From positions 25,214,501 through 25,278,500 of the forward strand of contig AP031352.1 in assembly GCA_037833965.1 (NCBI GenBank): DNA of 64,000 nt. Direction: 5' to 3'. The notes beneath the pieces are model-generated. The model was given only the letters and a program-made list of their open reading frames with translations, ran no database searches and was not told where the DNA came from. Origin of the DNA: Marchantia polymorpha subsp. ruderalis (taxonomy: Eukaryota; Streptophyta; Marchantiopsida; Marchantiales; Marchantiaceae). Each line of letters opens with the position of its first letter. The first letter of the stretch is position 1. This document shows positions 38,700 through 51,465 of this stretch, one piece after another. Made by a program: the position numbers and the translations under genes.

Positions 38700-41378
38700 T
38701 GCTCCTCCCTAGCGTCTTCTCCCGCTCTTGTCTCTCATACTACTGCCAAGCTGGCCACAGCACCAGGCTCTGTGGCTCCGTCACGTTGAGGCAGGCTCAA
38801 ACCATCGCCAGACTAGGCTCTGCTCCGTTCAAACCCTGAACCCTGCGTTGCAAAGATATCTGGTCTCTATCGACAGCAATGTTTACTCTCATGCCCCATA
38901 AGCTTCTCCATAACTCACTTTCCTCCGATCACTCCCGTAGGAAACTTGTTGGAATCTGAGCAGCTTTTGGGGAGTGATTGTTTGAAAAATGCAGAGCTCT
39001 GATGGATTTCACTAGATTGAGATATGAGGCTACAAGTTTTCATTACACAGGTCTCGATATCACGCTTTTGTCATTCTGGCAGCACATGGTGGTCATGAGA
39101 GCCGACTTCATCTGATTGGTAAAGGGATCGATGTTTCAATCAGGAATGGGCAACGGCCTCAAAGCGAAAGCCAGTTGAATCCTAATTGATGACTGAAATA
39201 ATGCGGATCCTGCATTCTACTTCGTGCTCGACAAATGTCGATTCATTGACTCTTGCATTGCACCATTGATCTATGAGCCAGGGAGGGTGGGCCACGACCA
39301 AATTTGCCATATCGAGGGAGCAGCTCTCGTTATGCTCGTTCGGAAGTACAGATTGTCAGGACGATCATGTCCATGGCTTCGATCAGCTCTGAATTCCCTC
39401 AGGATGCAGCTCAACACTCCCAAAGCACCATGTCACTCGAGTCTCGACTCTGCCTCACTGACATTCTGCATCCCTAGGGTAAGGCGCTTGAGGGTTTGCT
39501 CTGACGACCACGAAGTAGTAGCCCAGAGTCTACTAATGCTTGCTTGGATCGTAACTACCACCAGCAATATCAGCAAATCATGGACACTAGAATCCCTCCC
39601 TGGAGCCCGGCCCGACCGTCCATGCACTCAAAGATGGTGCTCAGCACCAAGAACGCAAAGATTTCTTTCCTAGCCCGTCTCCTTCGTCTCTAAATGTCCT
39701 TTCGCCCTTCGTCCCTGATCTCCTCTGCGGTTCTTGTGTGCCCGCCCGCTCGTCGTTTCCGACGATAAGCCGGAGAGCAGATTCGATCGCTCGTCCGATC
39801 CAGGCACGCACTCTCAGGATTCTCCGGCTCCTTCAGGTCGATGGCAGATCTCCAACATTTGCGCTTTCTGTCAAATTGAATCTCGATGCTTCGGTTGGAA
39901 GCAAATGTGCGGTCCAGATATTTATGGAGTCTGTACTCGACACTTCCTGTGGAGACTATAGAGAGGCCCCTGGAGATTGTCCGCGATTCCTACGCTGCAT
40001 TCTGCGTCTCAAATGTGCACATGATGGGCCTCTCTCTTCCTTTCCTGCACAGATAATCTTTCCATCTAAGAAAGCGATTGCGATGCAATCGATCGTGCCT
40101 ACGCAGATCTGCAGGGATCGCGATTAGGATCGGGCTGTGTCTGAGAGAGGGGCTCTTCCCCGAGTTCTGCACACGCGCAGGGAGGGGGAGACGATCTTCT
40201 TCTGTCACACGGGCAGGGATGGAATGGAGTTCACAGGACTCGGACTCGGACTCGGTAGCTTCTGAGAACGCCGCTCTTCAACTGGAGGTTCTGCCGGACG
40301 GTCTCAGTTCGTCAAATGCTCGATGGTTTCTCGGATCGGTCTCTTGTGGGAACGCGGCTTTTATGTTCTGGTCTGGTGGGAAGGGGTTCGTGCCACATTC
40401 ATTGCAAGGCTAAGTTTTTTGTACGTATTGACTTTTCTCATCTGGACACCATCGATCCTCTTGTTCGTCACCTTCCCCACAACCAGATCGGGTCGGAAAG
40501 CGTCGCAGAGTGAGTGGCAGTGCCAAGATTTGGCCAACTTTCGACACTCGGAACAAAATGGAAAAGCATGACGATACAAGGATTTCAGTGCCCCTCTGCA
40601 CACAGGAAAGATATGAAGCCCGAGTGAACTTCGAAGATGTGAACAGGACGACGAAGAGATTGACGGGCCACAACCCACTCCTGTATCACGAATTCGAAAC
40701 CCGGCTCTGTTATGGTCGATCACAGCAATCGGCATAGTTCTCGTGCCCCGAAGTTTCCTCTAGGTGTCTCTAGGCGACCAGAGTTGGGATGTGAAGCCCG
40801 AGTGAATGTTATAAGATTTGTGATTCCAGATGTTGAGGTGGTTTCATTGTTCGCCCACCCATCCATCGATCTTTCAAAGATCGATGGATGGGCGAACAAT
40901 GAAACCACCTCAACATACTTAAAGATGGTCACAAGAACAAGGAAGTGGACATACAATGGACTGCGAAGCTCTTGCTACAAATTCCAATCATCAAGGTCCG
41001 AGCAATTTGCAGAGCAAAGCCTACACTGAACCTCGCACTGAGTATCGTGATGACAAGGTGACACCCAATGGGCGACATGCAAAGAGGCCAGTGATCGAAC
41101 AATAAAAGAACTGCTTTGATTAGAGAAACTTGGTGATCAGACATGTGGAGGTTTCTTGCCTAACAGCGTTAGTCGACTACACTGCAGGGTTGACCAGCAG
41201 AAGCTCCGAAGAACATTGAGCCACTAATCTGTGTAAAGCACAAGCTGAGGCTGGGAGGAAGGCAAATCTGATGAGTCGGAAACTCAAGTCAAAGCCACTT
41301 GATTGTCTATGAAACTGGTCGGCATCAGCTGAAATCGAGCAAAACTTGAGTGAGAACTCGAGCTGGTAACACGGAGTG
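38700..41378. other. Intergenic DNA between kinesin 5' end and transporter 3' end
   Basis: Both flanking genes read leftward, so this interval holds the kinesin promoter (right of 38699) and the transporter 3' flank. Open frames at 39224-39673, 39738-40127 and 40078-40413 (+) and 40361-40735 (-) have no recognisable domain. The near-perfect palindrome at 40830-40916 is listed separately. A 19-base phrase (gatatgaagcccgagtgaa, one mismatch) occurs at 40610-40628 and 40788-40806. Confidence 0.5.
40830..40916. repeat. Large palindrome, about 40-bp arms and almost no loop
   Basis: The right arm (atcgatggatgggcgaac... reading to 40916) is the reverse complement of the left arm starting at 40830, apart from a 4-base insertion (ccca) in the left arm. 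The centre is itself palindromic (gatctttcaaagatc). In RNA this would fold into a long, nearly perfect stem with a minimal loop. Because it reads alike on both strands, both strands give similar open peptides. It looks like a recent inverted duplication; a small-RNA source is a less likely alternative. Confidence 0.93.
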
Positions 41379-44300
41379 CTAACTAGACTGAACCGGGTGG
41401 CAAGCGTGGTACACCACGTCAGGAGAAGTGGGACACGTAGCTAGAGGACAGTGCTCGCCATCGCTGGCCCACCATTGCAGGTTGATGTTGCCATAGTTGA
41501 GACAGAAGTACATGAAAACGCCGAAGAAGGCGGTCCCTGCGTCCAGCGCAGCAGAGAGGATGTAATTGTACTTCTTCCACCAGCCCTTCTTGAACTTGAA
41601 CATGTAGAAGTTGAAGAAGGTGCCCACGGCAATCCAAGCTGTGTTGTTCACCGCGGCAGCTGGCGGAATTCCACCTCCTCCCGACAGAATGACTGGGATG
41701 GTAATGAGGCGAATCCACTTCCTTTTGGGGAATTTCTTGGAGGCCAGCCACACCGGAAATGGCAGCAGAAATCCAATGAAAAATGCCCAGTTCAGGGCTT
41801 TGTATGCTCCCAGAGGTCCAAAGATCCTCTGCGGCCCCACGAGGCCCCAGATTACAGATGCATCGTAGAACACGCGGTCGTTTGGGCACGTCCACACGCT
41901 GTCTGCTGCCAGCTTATCGGTGTCGCACAAGTTCTTCACGGTTCGCAGTAACCACCAGGCGACCATGACGTTCACCAAACCTGAAATAATCGTCCCAACT
42001 ATCTGCATGCAGCCCACGGTTCACCATCTTCATAGTTGCAACACTTGAACAAATAAAGAGAAACGTATAAACAATCTGTCTGTCTGTGCAGCTTCTTTAT
42101 GTCGTCTTGTACCTGCAGAGCACAGCTGCTGCTGCTGATGACAAATTTCCATGCACAGTTCCTGGCTTAGGCGCACCTTGTTCTAAATGAGAGCCTCGAA
42201 ATTATCCAGCTTCAAAGCAAAAGCGACTCGAAATCGGCTATCAGTCAGGGTCTGACGATATTTCAGAAGAGCCAAAAGGTTCTGAGACTCAGTCTACTTA
42301 ATACAAACGGACCCATCACAATCAAATTATATCAAACATTTCCGATTATTCAGTTTGGTACTTTATGCAGAAAATTACCTCCGGAGTTTTAGAGGGTAGA
42401 TTATTTAAACATCTTCACGGAGGCACATAGAACATTGGATTCGAGAGTACCTCTTGCTTGGAAATGCTTATGAGACGTGTCATGGTGAAACACGCACCTG
42501 GGCGATGAACATGGGACGAGGAGGAATCTTCATGTAGTGGCCCAACTTGAAGTCCGACAAAAAGTTCAGAGCCTGGCCATTTGCAATGGTGCTGTACGTT
42601 TTGAAGGTAACATTGGCTATGGGCTGGCCAGGAAGCAGGTAACCCATGATATACTCAGAGATCACATTCAGACCCGGTCCCTAAAATAGCAAAACTGTGG
42701 AATCAGTTTTCGTCCTCTTCACTTCCCACACGAACTTGGAATCATGCCTGAAGCACTCTTGCGCTCTGTCAAGCATCGTCGCCAATCGATCGATGCACGG
42801 ACTCCGAGCCAATCAAGTTTGTGCGTGAAGGTAAAGGGGTATCTTACAGTGTTGGTAGTAGCAACGAGGATGCCGATGGGAAGAGTGAGCACTGCTGCAA
42901 GCACTGCCGCAAGAAGAACGCCCCACCATGGCAACTGGAGTTGATCCTTGTAAACAATGACAGTGAAGATGGCTACCAGGACAGTGCAGAGCAGCAACGC
43001 CTGGAACCATTTCTCAGGGACTTGCGGATATCGACTCATGAGACGAGTGTGCACATCTACTTTGTCCTGATTCTTCAGGGCAGCTCGACTCCGGCGCCAC
43101 ACGTCCCTGGATAGCGAAATCCATGATTACATGTCATGCTCAAATGCCTCTCATGCCACAAAACTTGAAGGAATTTCGTTCAGAATAGTGCATAGACCAG
43201 CAGAAATATTCACCCGGCCCCTTACCGACATTCTTGGCTATGGAGAAAGTGAATTTTGGGAATAATCTGGTCCAATCCATACGACCAGGGTTCGGTGTTC
43301 AGAGTACTAATTTAATGTGGTTTGTGATCGTAGTATAAATTGTGATACCTTCCATGGAAGAGAGCAACATGAGTGAAAGCTGAAGAGATGGTGGCGAAGC
43401 TCAACGCATAGGTCATGGCAAAGGTGATGCTCATGTGCATAGGACCGTATTCTTCATAGGCCTTCAAGTCCAAACGGAAGTCTGATGTGATGATGCGATT
43501 GGTGTCGTATCTCCTGCCATCAAGTCTGAACAGGTTGCTGGAGAAGAGGGGGAATGTCCTGGCGTTGTAGACATTTCTCCAGTACAGCAGCGGGATGAGA
43601 ATGTAGAGATAAAGTCCGAAACCCAGTGAAATGTTGGCCAGAGTATACCATGGCGTTGCCAATGGGCTGCCCAGAAACGCCGTGGTCGAGGCCCAATCGA
43701 AGCTGAAGGCACCGATCCCGAGACCTTTTTGCCCAGAGCCGATTTGTTGGGCAGTAATTGACTTTGGAAAAACCAGGCACAAAACTGAAAACGAGGTCAG
43801 GATGGGGACCAGATAGCTTGGGAAGCTGTAATATACGAAAGCCGTTGTCAATGTGATCAGGAAAAACCTGTTACGCGATAAGCCTCGAGTGTCCAATCGA
43901 GTCTCCTCCGTTTCATGAAGAGTCCTGTGCATGCATTTGCAGCAAGTTACATCGTCGAGACAGTGCTACGTCGACATGCAGTTCGTCTGACGCAGTTGTA
44001 ATTTTGAGGATTAATTTATTGACTTACTTGTCAAACTGGATGAAGAGCAACTATGACCAACGTCTTCACTAGCAAATAGTAGAGGCTATTTGCTAATGTG
44101 CATAAAAATCTGGGCTACGAAGAGAACATACATCAACAAAATATTAAAAGACGACGGCCCTGAGCTCAGGTGTCAGCACTGTCAGTACTTTTTCTGATAT
44201 GGATGTTTGAACAGTTGGTCTACGGAGGTTGCTCTAGCATACATGAGATGTCCACCAGAGTTCATCTTTCAAGTATGCCATTGTTTATATATGCAGTATT

Positions 44301-45413
44301 ATCCACCACAAGATCGAATACACATGCAAACAATAGTTTGGACCAAACTGCAAGCAGGTGATGGACAAACAGTGAATACAATGAGGCGACCATACTCACT
44401 GAAAAAGAGAAACTTGCACCAAGTTGGAGGGCCACCACATGTGTGCAGGTTCCACTAAATATCTCCTCATCAACCCAGCCCACCCATAACCCAGCAGCTG
44501 TACCACATTTCCATTTGGAAGCAGCATTCAGTCAGAGCCAATTGTTCAACATAGCGGTTTCAAATGCTTAGAGATGTATATGCTTTGAGACAGTTTAGCA
44601 GCCCATTGAACACTCCAAGACACAAGAACGAACTGCCTCTGAAATCCCAATGTTAGAAGAGAAAGAAGGAGAGAGACAGCGATTTCATGGACTGCGGGAA
44701 CGAGGTTTGATGGTAGTCGTGTACGGGTCGATCTGACTGTGTTGGACTGTACGAAGTACCTGTGTCGTTAGGACGAGGAGCAGAGCCGGAACGAAGTCTA
44801 AGGTTCGGTGGTAAAAAGCTTTGATGGCATTGACGATATAGATGGCATATGCATCGCCACCACCTGCATTGGCGAAGATTGTAATGAGGACATGCTCCTT
44901 GACGTTGAACGGACCCGGGTTTAGGCTGAAACTCCAGTCAGTGAAGGGTATGGAAACGCGCTTGTGAGGGAGCACGTTTGCCATGAATCTTCCGACTGGC
45001 AAAGCAGCGATCTGTGCCGCCACCGATGTCACCGACAATGGCTCTGTATGGTAACCAAAGAAGGTGTTGATGAACGTGAGCACAAGGCTCGACACAATGC
45101 CAATCACCCACACCCGGATGGTCCAGACCGGAAGCGAGGGGTCGTCCGTCGTGGGCACCGTAAGGGCCACCTCCTCCACTGGAGATTGATCGTCGAAAGT
45201 TTCCTCAAACGACGAGTCCTTTTGTTCATTTGCTGCTCCTGCTGGATCTTCGGGGTGATGTTTGCAGTTTGCATCGTTCACAATATCCTCTTTCAGCACT
45301 GTCTCGGGGTCGATATGACAATCTGACTCTGTGATAGAATCTGACACCTCCACATTCGCTACTTTTATCTCAACCACTCCACCCTTACTCTTGAAACCTT
45401 TAAACATCATCAT
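41379..45413 (-). CDS. Oligopeptide transporter (OPT family, PT clade)
   Basis: Six exons (44760-45413, 44400-44497, 43349-43924, 42848-43106, 42498-42680, 41379-42002) join in phase to 797 aa. It has many hydrophobic membrane segments from about residue 97 onward. The OPT signatures are present: NPG at 165-167 (SLNPGPFN), GYGWAG with [17 protein letters not shown] in exon 2, the KIPPR motif at 580-584, and the C-terminal [11 protein letters not shown] before the stop. These proteins are proton-coupled membrane transporters of small peptides, glutathione or metal complexes; Arabidopsis OPT3 moves copper and iron in phloem. Substrate cannot be read here. The acidic cytosolic N-terminus (about 96 residues before the first membrane segment) is longer than usual. 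The start chosen is the first Met, in a row of three. All donors are GT and all acceptors AG, and nothing is broken. Confidence 0.95.
44070..44095. repeat. Small inverted repeat in transporter intron
   Basis: tagcaaatag (44070-44079) pairs exactly with 44086-44095 around 6 bases, within the intron between transporter exons 2 and 3. Probably incidental. Confidence 0.7.
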
Positions 45414-48400
45414 GGTCGATGCTTCCCAAGGCCTAGATCCTTATCGTAATTTTTATCTCGATGATCTACATTATCCTTGCTCTGAGTATATTCGGCTCGT
45501 TCTTGGTTACGATACCAAAGTGATCAGCTCGAGCACTGTTGAGGATCCAAATCGCATTCTAGGACGATGATACGGGCAACATACGTTCTATTCATTTCTC
45601 ATGCGGAGCTTGGGTGAGCAAATGAGTCTCCAAGTTTGCGTGCTGAAAGGGAATTGGAGCGAGAGGAAGTGTGAAAATATCCAGACCTGTCAAGCGAAGT
45701 ATGAAGAATGGTTTCGATGAATACGCTCCTTTGTGAGAAGACAGTAAGCGTTTAGCCCAGTCCTTTACGAGACATACATGCATGCTCGCATGAGCTCTAG
45801 AATCATGCAGAAACCAACCGAGAACGGTTGAACTCCTCAAGATAGGCACAGCACGAGGACTCGTGCGCACAACCTAATTCGGTCTGAAGATGCTCTTCTC
45901 GTCCTTGCATATGTTCCCTACTCCCTCTCTCTTTCATGTATATATATATATATATATATTATCATTTTCATTATTTCTTTATTCGTATTTCGGTCTTCTG
46001 TCTCGACATAGTAGTATAGTAATTTGGACCCGGACATACTCTCTCTCGCCGATATTCCATTACAACGTGAGCGGAGCTTTCAGAATCACAAGAAGGCGAG
46101 TATATCAAGTTTGCTGCTTGAATCGGGGTAGCAGCTAGCGGTGATGTACATGCAATCCCGCTCTAGTCATAGCAGATCGATCCGAATCAGCGAATTCCCG
46201 CAGAAGGTGACTAGCCTCTCCGGACAAATTTGTTACTGCTCATGGGTTGATTTCTGCTGCAGGGCGATGCCCAAGCTGGCTGCATAGTAAATACCCAAGG
46301 CAGTTGGCAGTTAGAGCCGAGGTCTGTGTGAGTTTGTGAATGGACCGCTGGAGCCTTCTCGTTCCGTGAAACATGCACGAGTGGCAGCGATAGATCCGTG
46401 CTGGACAATCCCCATCCTCTGATAAGCAGCAACTACTTTTCTAAAGCAGTGTCATCCCTTCCATACTCGTCAACGTAGATCAGAGAAATTGTGGCGCTGG
46501 CAAATCTTCCGAAGGCAAATCTTCTGTCGGCCAGGATCTGAGTCTTGGGCATGACATACAGTAAGTCGAGTGAAAAGTGCGCAATGTAACATTAGGCTGC
46601 GCTTGTGTGCCTGTAAAGTCCAGACTCTAGACGATCAGATTGTCATAGTACAGAGGACAAGTGTACGCGAGTACAGTTTCGACGAATTCGTTGAGCGTAC
46701 AGCGTGAATCTGGTTCAGCCATGTTGATGGTCAGCCAGGGGCAAAAATACTACACGCGCTCCACGACATGAAGCTCCGTGGCCAATTGGAAAATCACCGG
46801 CCTGCTCATGAAGAAGGCGGCCTACTTTACCCACCCGAAGCAGTTGGGTAATGAATCAGCTCGCTTGAATGCCGAAGTGCCCACTAGATGGATGGCCCCT
46901 CGAGCGGGGCCAGTGGATCTGGAAATCGTTGCAAGAGCGAGCTCTGGATCGTGAATCGAAGTTTCTCACCCTCGAGTCTGTATGCGTGGAGTATGAATGA
47001 ATGCACTGGGTCCGGTTCTTCGACATTGGGTCCTTGACGAGGCCACAGAAAGCCCTTCCATATGACATCTGTGACTCCGCCCGAAGGCAGGCTGTTACTT
47101 TGCACCGTACGTACTCGACATGACGCCATCGCACCAGATGAACGAACGTTCGGCCATGGATGTTCTGCAGGCTCGGCTTGACTGCATGTGTATTGCAGGA
47201 TGGCTGGTGGATTCGGCGAAATTCACCGTAGTTCGTATGCCTTCAATCTGAAGGTCGATCAAGTCTATGGAAGCCACTGGTCGATTGTGTACAGCTGATG
47301 CGGACTAGCTTGAGCGAGAAGCATATATATGCTGGACATACTTCGTCGTCAAGTTCGGTCCAGGAGCTGTAATTACAGAACGACTTAGAGGATCGCCGGG
47401 GAAGTAATAAGCCCTTGCCAAAATAAGACTGTCATGTTCAATTCCCAGACAAAGTTATCGAGCCGTCATTGATGCAGTGCATTCTTCACGCGCTTTCTAA
47501 TGAAATGAGAGCTTCTTCTCTCCTGGCGCCTCCTTTGCCTGCCGACCGACAATCCAAAGGTCAAAACTGCTCTCGAGAGGCACCGACTCTAAGTTTTAGT
47601 GGTCCTGAGCGTGCGCTGCTATTTGTCAGTCTTTCGAACAGCTCTCATACCGCACCGACAATCAGATTCTCATGTGCATGACAAATGATAAAAGGTTTCC
47701 ATTCGTGTGTCATGCCCCTATGTCGACATTCTGCCCTATATCAGAACGACAACCATATACTTTATATATTATGTTCGCAAACGCTTAATATTTTCTCTGT
47801 CGGTTGGAGTTGGCCCAAAAATTGGATTCGAAATTTAAAGTCATTCAAGGAGGGAAAAAGTCATCAGAGCTTGACTTCAGTTCAAAGAAAAGATGACAAA
47901 CGAAGGCATAACATGCATATTATTACCCAACCACACAATTTCAGAGAGAAGGACATATTGCCCATTCAAGGAGGTAAATTTTTGCATGGTCTTTCTTGAA
48001 TCTTTGCTAAGACAGCTGCAGAGCACAGCTGCCTCTTAGTGCGACGAAGACAATGTCAGATCATTTGTCATGTAGTGAGTAATATACGAGTCAACCATTC
48101 ACTCTAGTGAAGTGTAGAGCCATAAGCTTGCGGCGTTGAGTAGGACATCGATGCATCTGCACAGAAACAAACTATATTGTTAACCCCGGGATTAACACTC
48201 ACGAGCTCTTGGATATGTTTATACTTCCAGCCGCAACTTTCAGACACTTGAGGATACGGCACTAAACTACTGTGTTAAGATGACCAATCCAGTTCTGCAG
48301 CTACTGACATGGCTCACAATGCTCCTCGCTATCTCGTCAACATGCATAATGGCGAATCTATAAGCTCTCTTATCTCTTTGTCCGAGAGGAGTAAGTTGTT

Positions 48401-50037
48401 ATTTCTCTTGTTGATTGCGTGTGGAGAAAGAAGTCCAAAAGTTCCGTTAGCGAAATACTAAAGATCATGTACGTAGAATTGCTACTCATTTTGAGAAAGA
48501 AAAAAATTGTACCTAAAGCACGAAAGAGTAAATCACAAAATTTGTTGAATGACATGGTAATAAAACCCATATTGTCATTTTGCAAGGCATGCAACCGGTC
48601 TTCTAAGTTTGTAACGTCAACGAAATAAACTGTTGTGTAAATTTCAGCAATGTACTGTTTTCAAAACTTGTTAACTCATATTTTGTTGGCATTTGATCTT
48701 GCAACGTGGGTTCAAAACGATTTATTTAAAGAGAAATACATTTTATGAAAGTGATTTTTTTGAACTTTAAATTATCCAACTTGAAACTGCATCATCATTT
48801 AGCTTTCCAAAAAAAATTAATTAAAATTTGAAACATATTAGCCTAGCAATTTGTTTTAATTTCTAATAATTCATTCCTTTTAATCTTCAACATCAATCGT
48901 ATCATTTATCTAACTATGGTTTTGTTGTTATCATGACATTTTAGGTGTTATATGGAAAATGATATTGGAACTTCTACCTTTCTCTCTTTAAAATGATGCC
49001 ATACAAAGGGGATCATCTAGAAGAGAGAAGTCTTGTACTCCAGATCATCATTGAGTAAAACTTCTTCGTTTAATATATCTCTTGGACATGATGAATTGAG
49101 TTATACATTACCATGTCTACATTTGAACTTGAAGCACTCACATCACATCTTATTATGATGCAATACTGGCTAATTGTTGTAGACTAATCAAGTAGCATAA
49201 AAAGATATCATTGCATTACTTCACCAATCTGATTGATACATCATACACTCTTGAAAATTCAAAAAATGGACACAAATCTTTGGATGAAGATGATAAATTT
49301 GAACCGAATACTGGGATTGTAGTGTGAGATTTTAAATGTTATTGTTTTCACGAATAGTTATTTGTTTAAAACCAAATTTTACTTTAGAGACATATGGAGA
49401 TATTAATATTTGAATTGTTGTACATAGAAGAAGACTGATGGTATAAGTGGATTGTTAAAGTCTATCAACTTGTTTCATTGTTGTTATCTTCTTTGTAAGG
49501 TTTGATGTCATCTTGAGATGGTGACTATTTCATATTCATTGTGACAGTCTTTTATCTGAGAAGAGTACCGGTGATTATGAACATGAGTGAAATTAGATTA
49601 AAGTAATGGAATGAAGTAGATACTGGGATCTCAATTTACGGTTGAAGTTAGGTGTAGCAGTTTGTCCACTATATGTAATTTATACACTCTTGATTATATC
49701 TATATTGTATATTTCAATTTTTATATTTAACTTATTTATTTGAATTACGTTTTCAATTTAGATCCACAATATTACAATACATTACCTCGGTAAAAAGTCA
49801 ATGATGTGCTCTATTTAAAATGTGGAATCGAATTATTCATTTCAATCATTCACAATGTCTAGATCGACGATATTTTGAATCAGTCGTAAGAATTGAATTA
49901 TCCCCTTGAATATCACAACCCTGTTTAGATCCACAATTAGTAGCATAGATTCAATCTATGCTTCAGTCTTTGGCGTCATTCAGTCATATATAGATGACAA
50001 ATGCTTCTTCATTTGAAGAATAATTCACAGGAATCAC
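45414..50037. other. Intergenic DNA, including transporter promoter
   Basis: The first few hundred bases hold the transporter promoter and leader; I see no certain TATA element. Frames at 45592-45870, 46211-46432, 46856-47134 (-) and 47469-47999 (+) have no recognisable domain. From about 48.4 kb the sequence becomes AT-rich and stop-filled, like other decayed intergenic blocks here. No RNA gene was found. Confidence 0.5.
45938..45959. repeat. TA microsatellite
   Basis: About eleven tandem ta units upstream of the oligopeptide transporter gene. A simple sequence repeat. Confidence 0.9.
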
Positions 50038-50400
50038 ATGCTCGGTTTTGTCGTTGCTTGCAAACTAACATCAGTCGAATAGACTGGATCCAGCAGCAGA
50101 ACACATGCAATGACTTTGCTCTGATTGAATTCAATGTCGGTGGAACTAGCTTGTAACTCAGCAAAATTCTCCAAATTCCACAATTCTGGGAGTCCTTGTC
50201 AAAAAAATACTAGTCTCATGCTTCTCGTTCTTGCAAAATATCATGCTACATCAGTCTAGTATACTGCCAGTTGATCTAGAAGCTGTACAGACGCCATGAC
50301 TCTCGGTCTGGCTGAATTCAATGTCGACAAAGTCCGCTTGCGACTCAGCAAAGTGCTAACAATTCCACTCATTTGGAAGTTCTGGTCTGAGTTCCAGGAG
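50038..50400. repeat. Diverged tandem duplication, period about 187 bp
   Basis: The block at about 50038-50210 is repeated at about 50220-50400. Shared landmarks, in the same order, include cttgcaaa, catcagtc, a run of gcaatgact/gccatgact, gaattcaatgtcg (50127 and 50314), actcagcaaa and attccac. Copies differ by many substitutions and small indels, so the duplication is old. It lies just past the 3' end of the HMA gene. Confidence 0.8.
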
Positions 50401-50760
50401 TCTCAAATTGAAAAGGAATTACGAATGGTGGAGAACATCGACAGCCCCACCTTATGGATATGGACGTATCTCTTCGTGACAAGAGGCACGCAAGTAATGC
50501 AAAAAGCTCTTCTCAAATAACGGATTCTAAACTCTGTACAATGTGTATCTCGTATACTCTGGGTTCATAATTGAAATCTGCCAGGACTCTGATGAACCCG
50601 AACTGTCTAATCTCTAAGTCTGCACTTCCGTAAAAATTTATCATACTCACTGTTCGTACACCGAGTATCTTGATGAACTTGGGATTTCATTTTGCTCACT
50701 AACTAATCTGAAGAAACACCAAAAAGGTAACAACGTGTACAGTCGCACAACAGCTTCGCA

Positions 50761-51118
50761 TCACGAATTTTTGCTTGGTTTCCATAGCTCTGCTCGGTTT
50801 TTAACCTTCTTCACCGCATTCAAAACCATAGAAGGTTCTAATTGCACATCCAAGTGACCGATGACGACTACCTTTTGGGTGCTTGTATCAAACATGATTT
50901 CTTTCACGCCTGCAAAAGTAAGGCAAGAAATAGTTAATAGATAGCTCCTAACTGAGAAATTGGCCATGCATTTGAAGAAAATTACATAGAAATAGAGATT
51001 TGCAATTTGGAATCTGTCAGGAACTGTCAATTTGATATTCACCTTCCAATATGGTGAGCTCGCCTCTGACATTTTCTTCGCAATACTCACAGCACAGTGG
51101 TACTTTAAGCTCAATTTT
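50761..51118 (-). CDS. Heavy-metal-associated (HMA) domain protein, 3' exons
   Basis: Two exons, 51043-51118 and 50761-50909, join in phase 1 and encode a complete HMA fold of about 75 residues to the stop. The exon opens with KIELKVPLCCEYCEENV, holding the metal-binding CxxC (C-E-Y-C) in the first loop. A beta hairpin follows (EIMFDTSTQKVVVIGHL), and the final helix is VLNAVKKVKNRAELW. HMA domains bind copper or other soft metals and act as chaperones or signalling proteins; plant HIPP/HPP proteins are the closest group. The C-terminus KPSKNS lacks a CaaX box, so this product would not be farnesylated. The exon begins in phase 0 after tgatctgcag, and the start codon must lie in an upstream exon I could not fix. 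The domain call is secure; gene extent is not. Confidence 0.85.
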
Positions 51119-51307
51119 CTGCAGATCAAAACAAGAGTTCTTCAGTATTGGCGACACCGCAGCTTTAGAAATCCGCAGGCAATGTAAGCTAAACCCAACC
51201 CACTGCTGCAACTCTAAGCTTAAATCTCTGCAGATCAGGAAAAAGAAATGTCAAATTCTGCCCGACACCGTAGCATTAGAAATACGCAGGCAACTTCAGC
51301 TAAACAC
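51098..51307 (-). repeat. Tandem duplication of the HMA splice-acceptor region
   Basis: Bases about 51098-51197 recur at about 51209-51307 (period about 110). Landmarks are tctgcagatca (51118, 51227), cgacaccg (51152, 51263), ttagaaat.cgcaggcaa and cagctaaac/aagctaaac. On the minus strand each copy contains a tgatctgcag acceptor followed by a related exon start: AAAATTGAGCTTAAAGT in the functional copy, AGATTTAAGCTTAGAGT in the other. The upstream copy no longer encodes the CxxC. Confidence 0.85.
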
Positions 51308-51465
51308 ACAAACACCCACACACACACCACTACTGCTGCAGAGTGAGCAATTTCAGAACTGAATTCTTTAAATGTGTAATTGGATCCCAGTCACTACCTT
51401 GTGCCATACGGGAGGCAGCTTGGGTCTCCGAGTCATATGCATGATTCTCATGGATGAAAGAAAGC

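Noticed and set aside
40830-40916. MicroRNA precursor
   Set aside because: The loop is almost absent and the arms almost perfect, unlike plant microRNA stems; an inverted duplication fits better.
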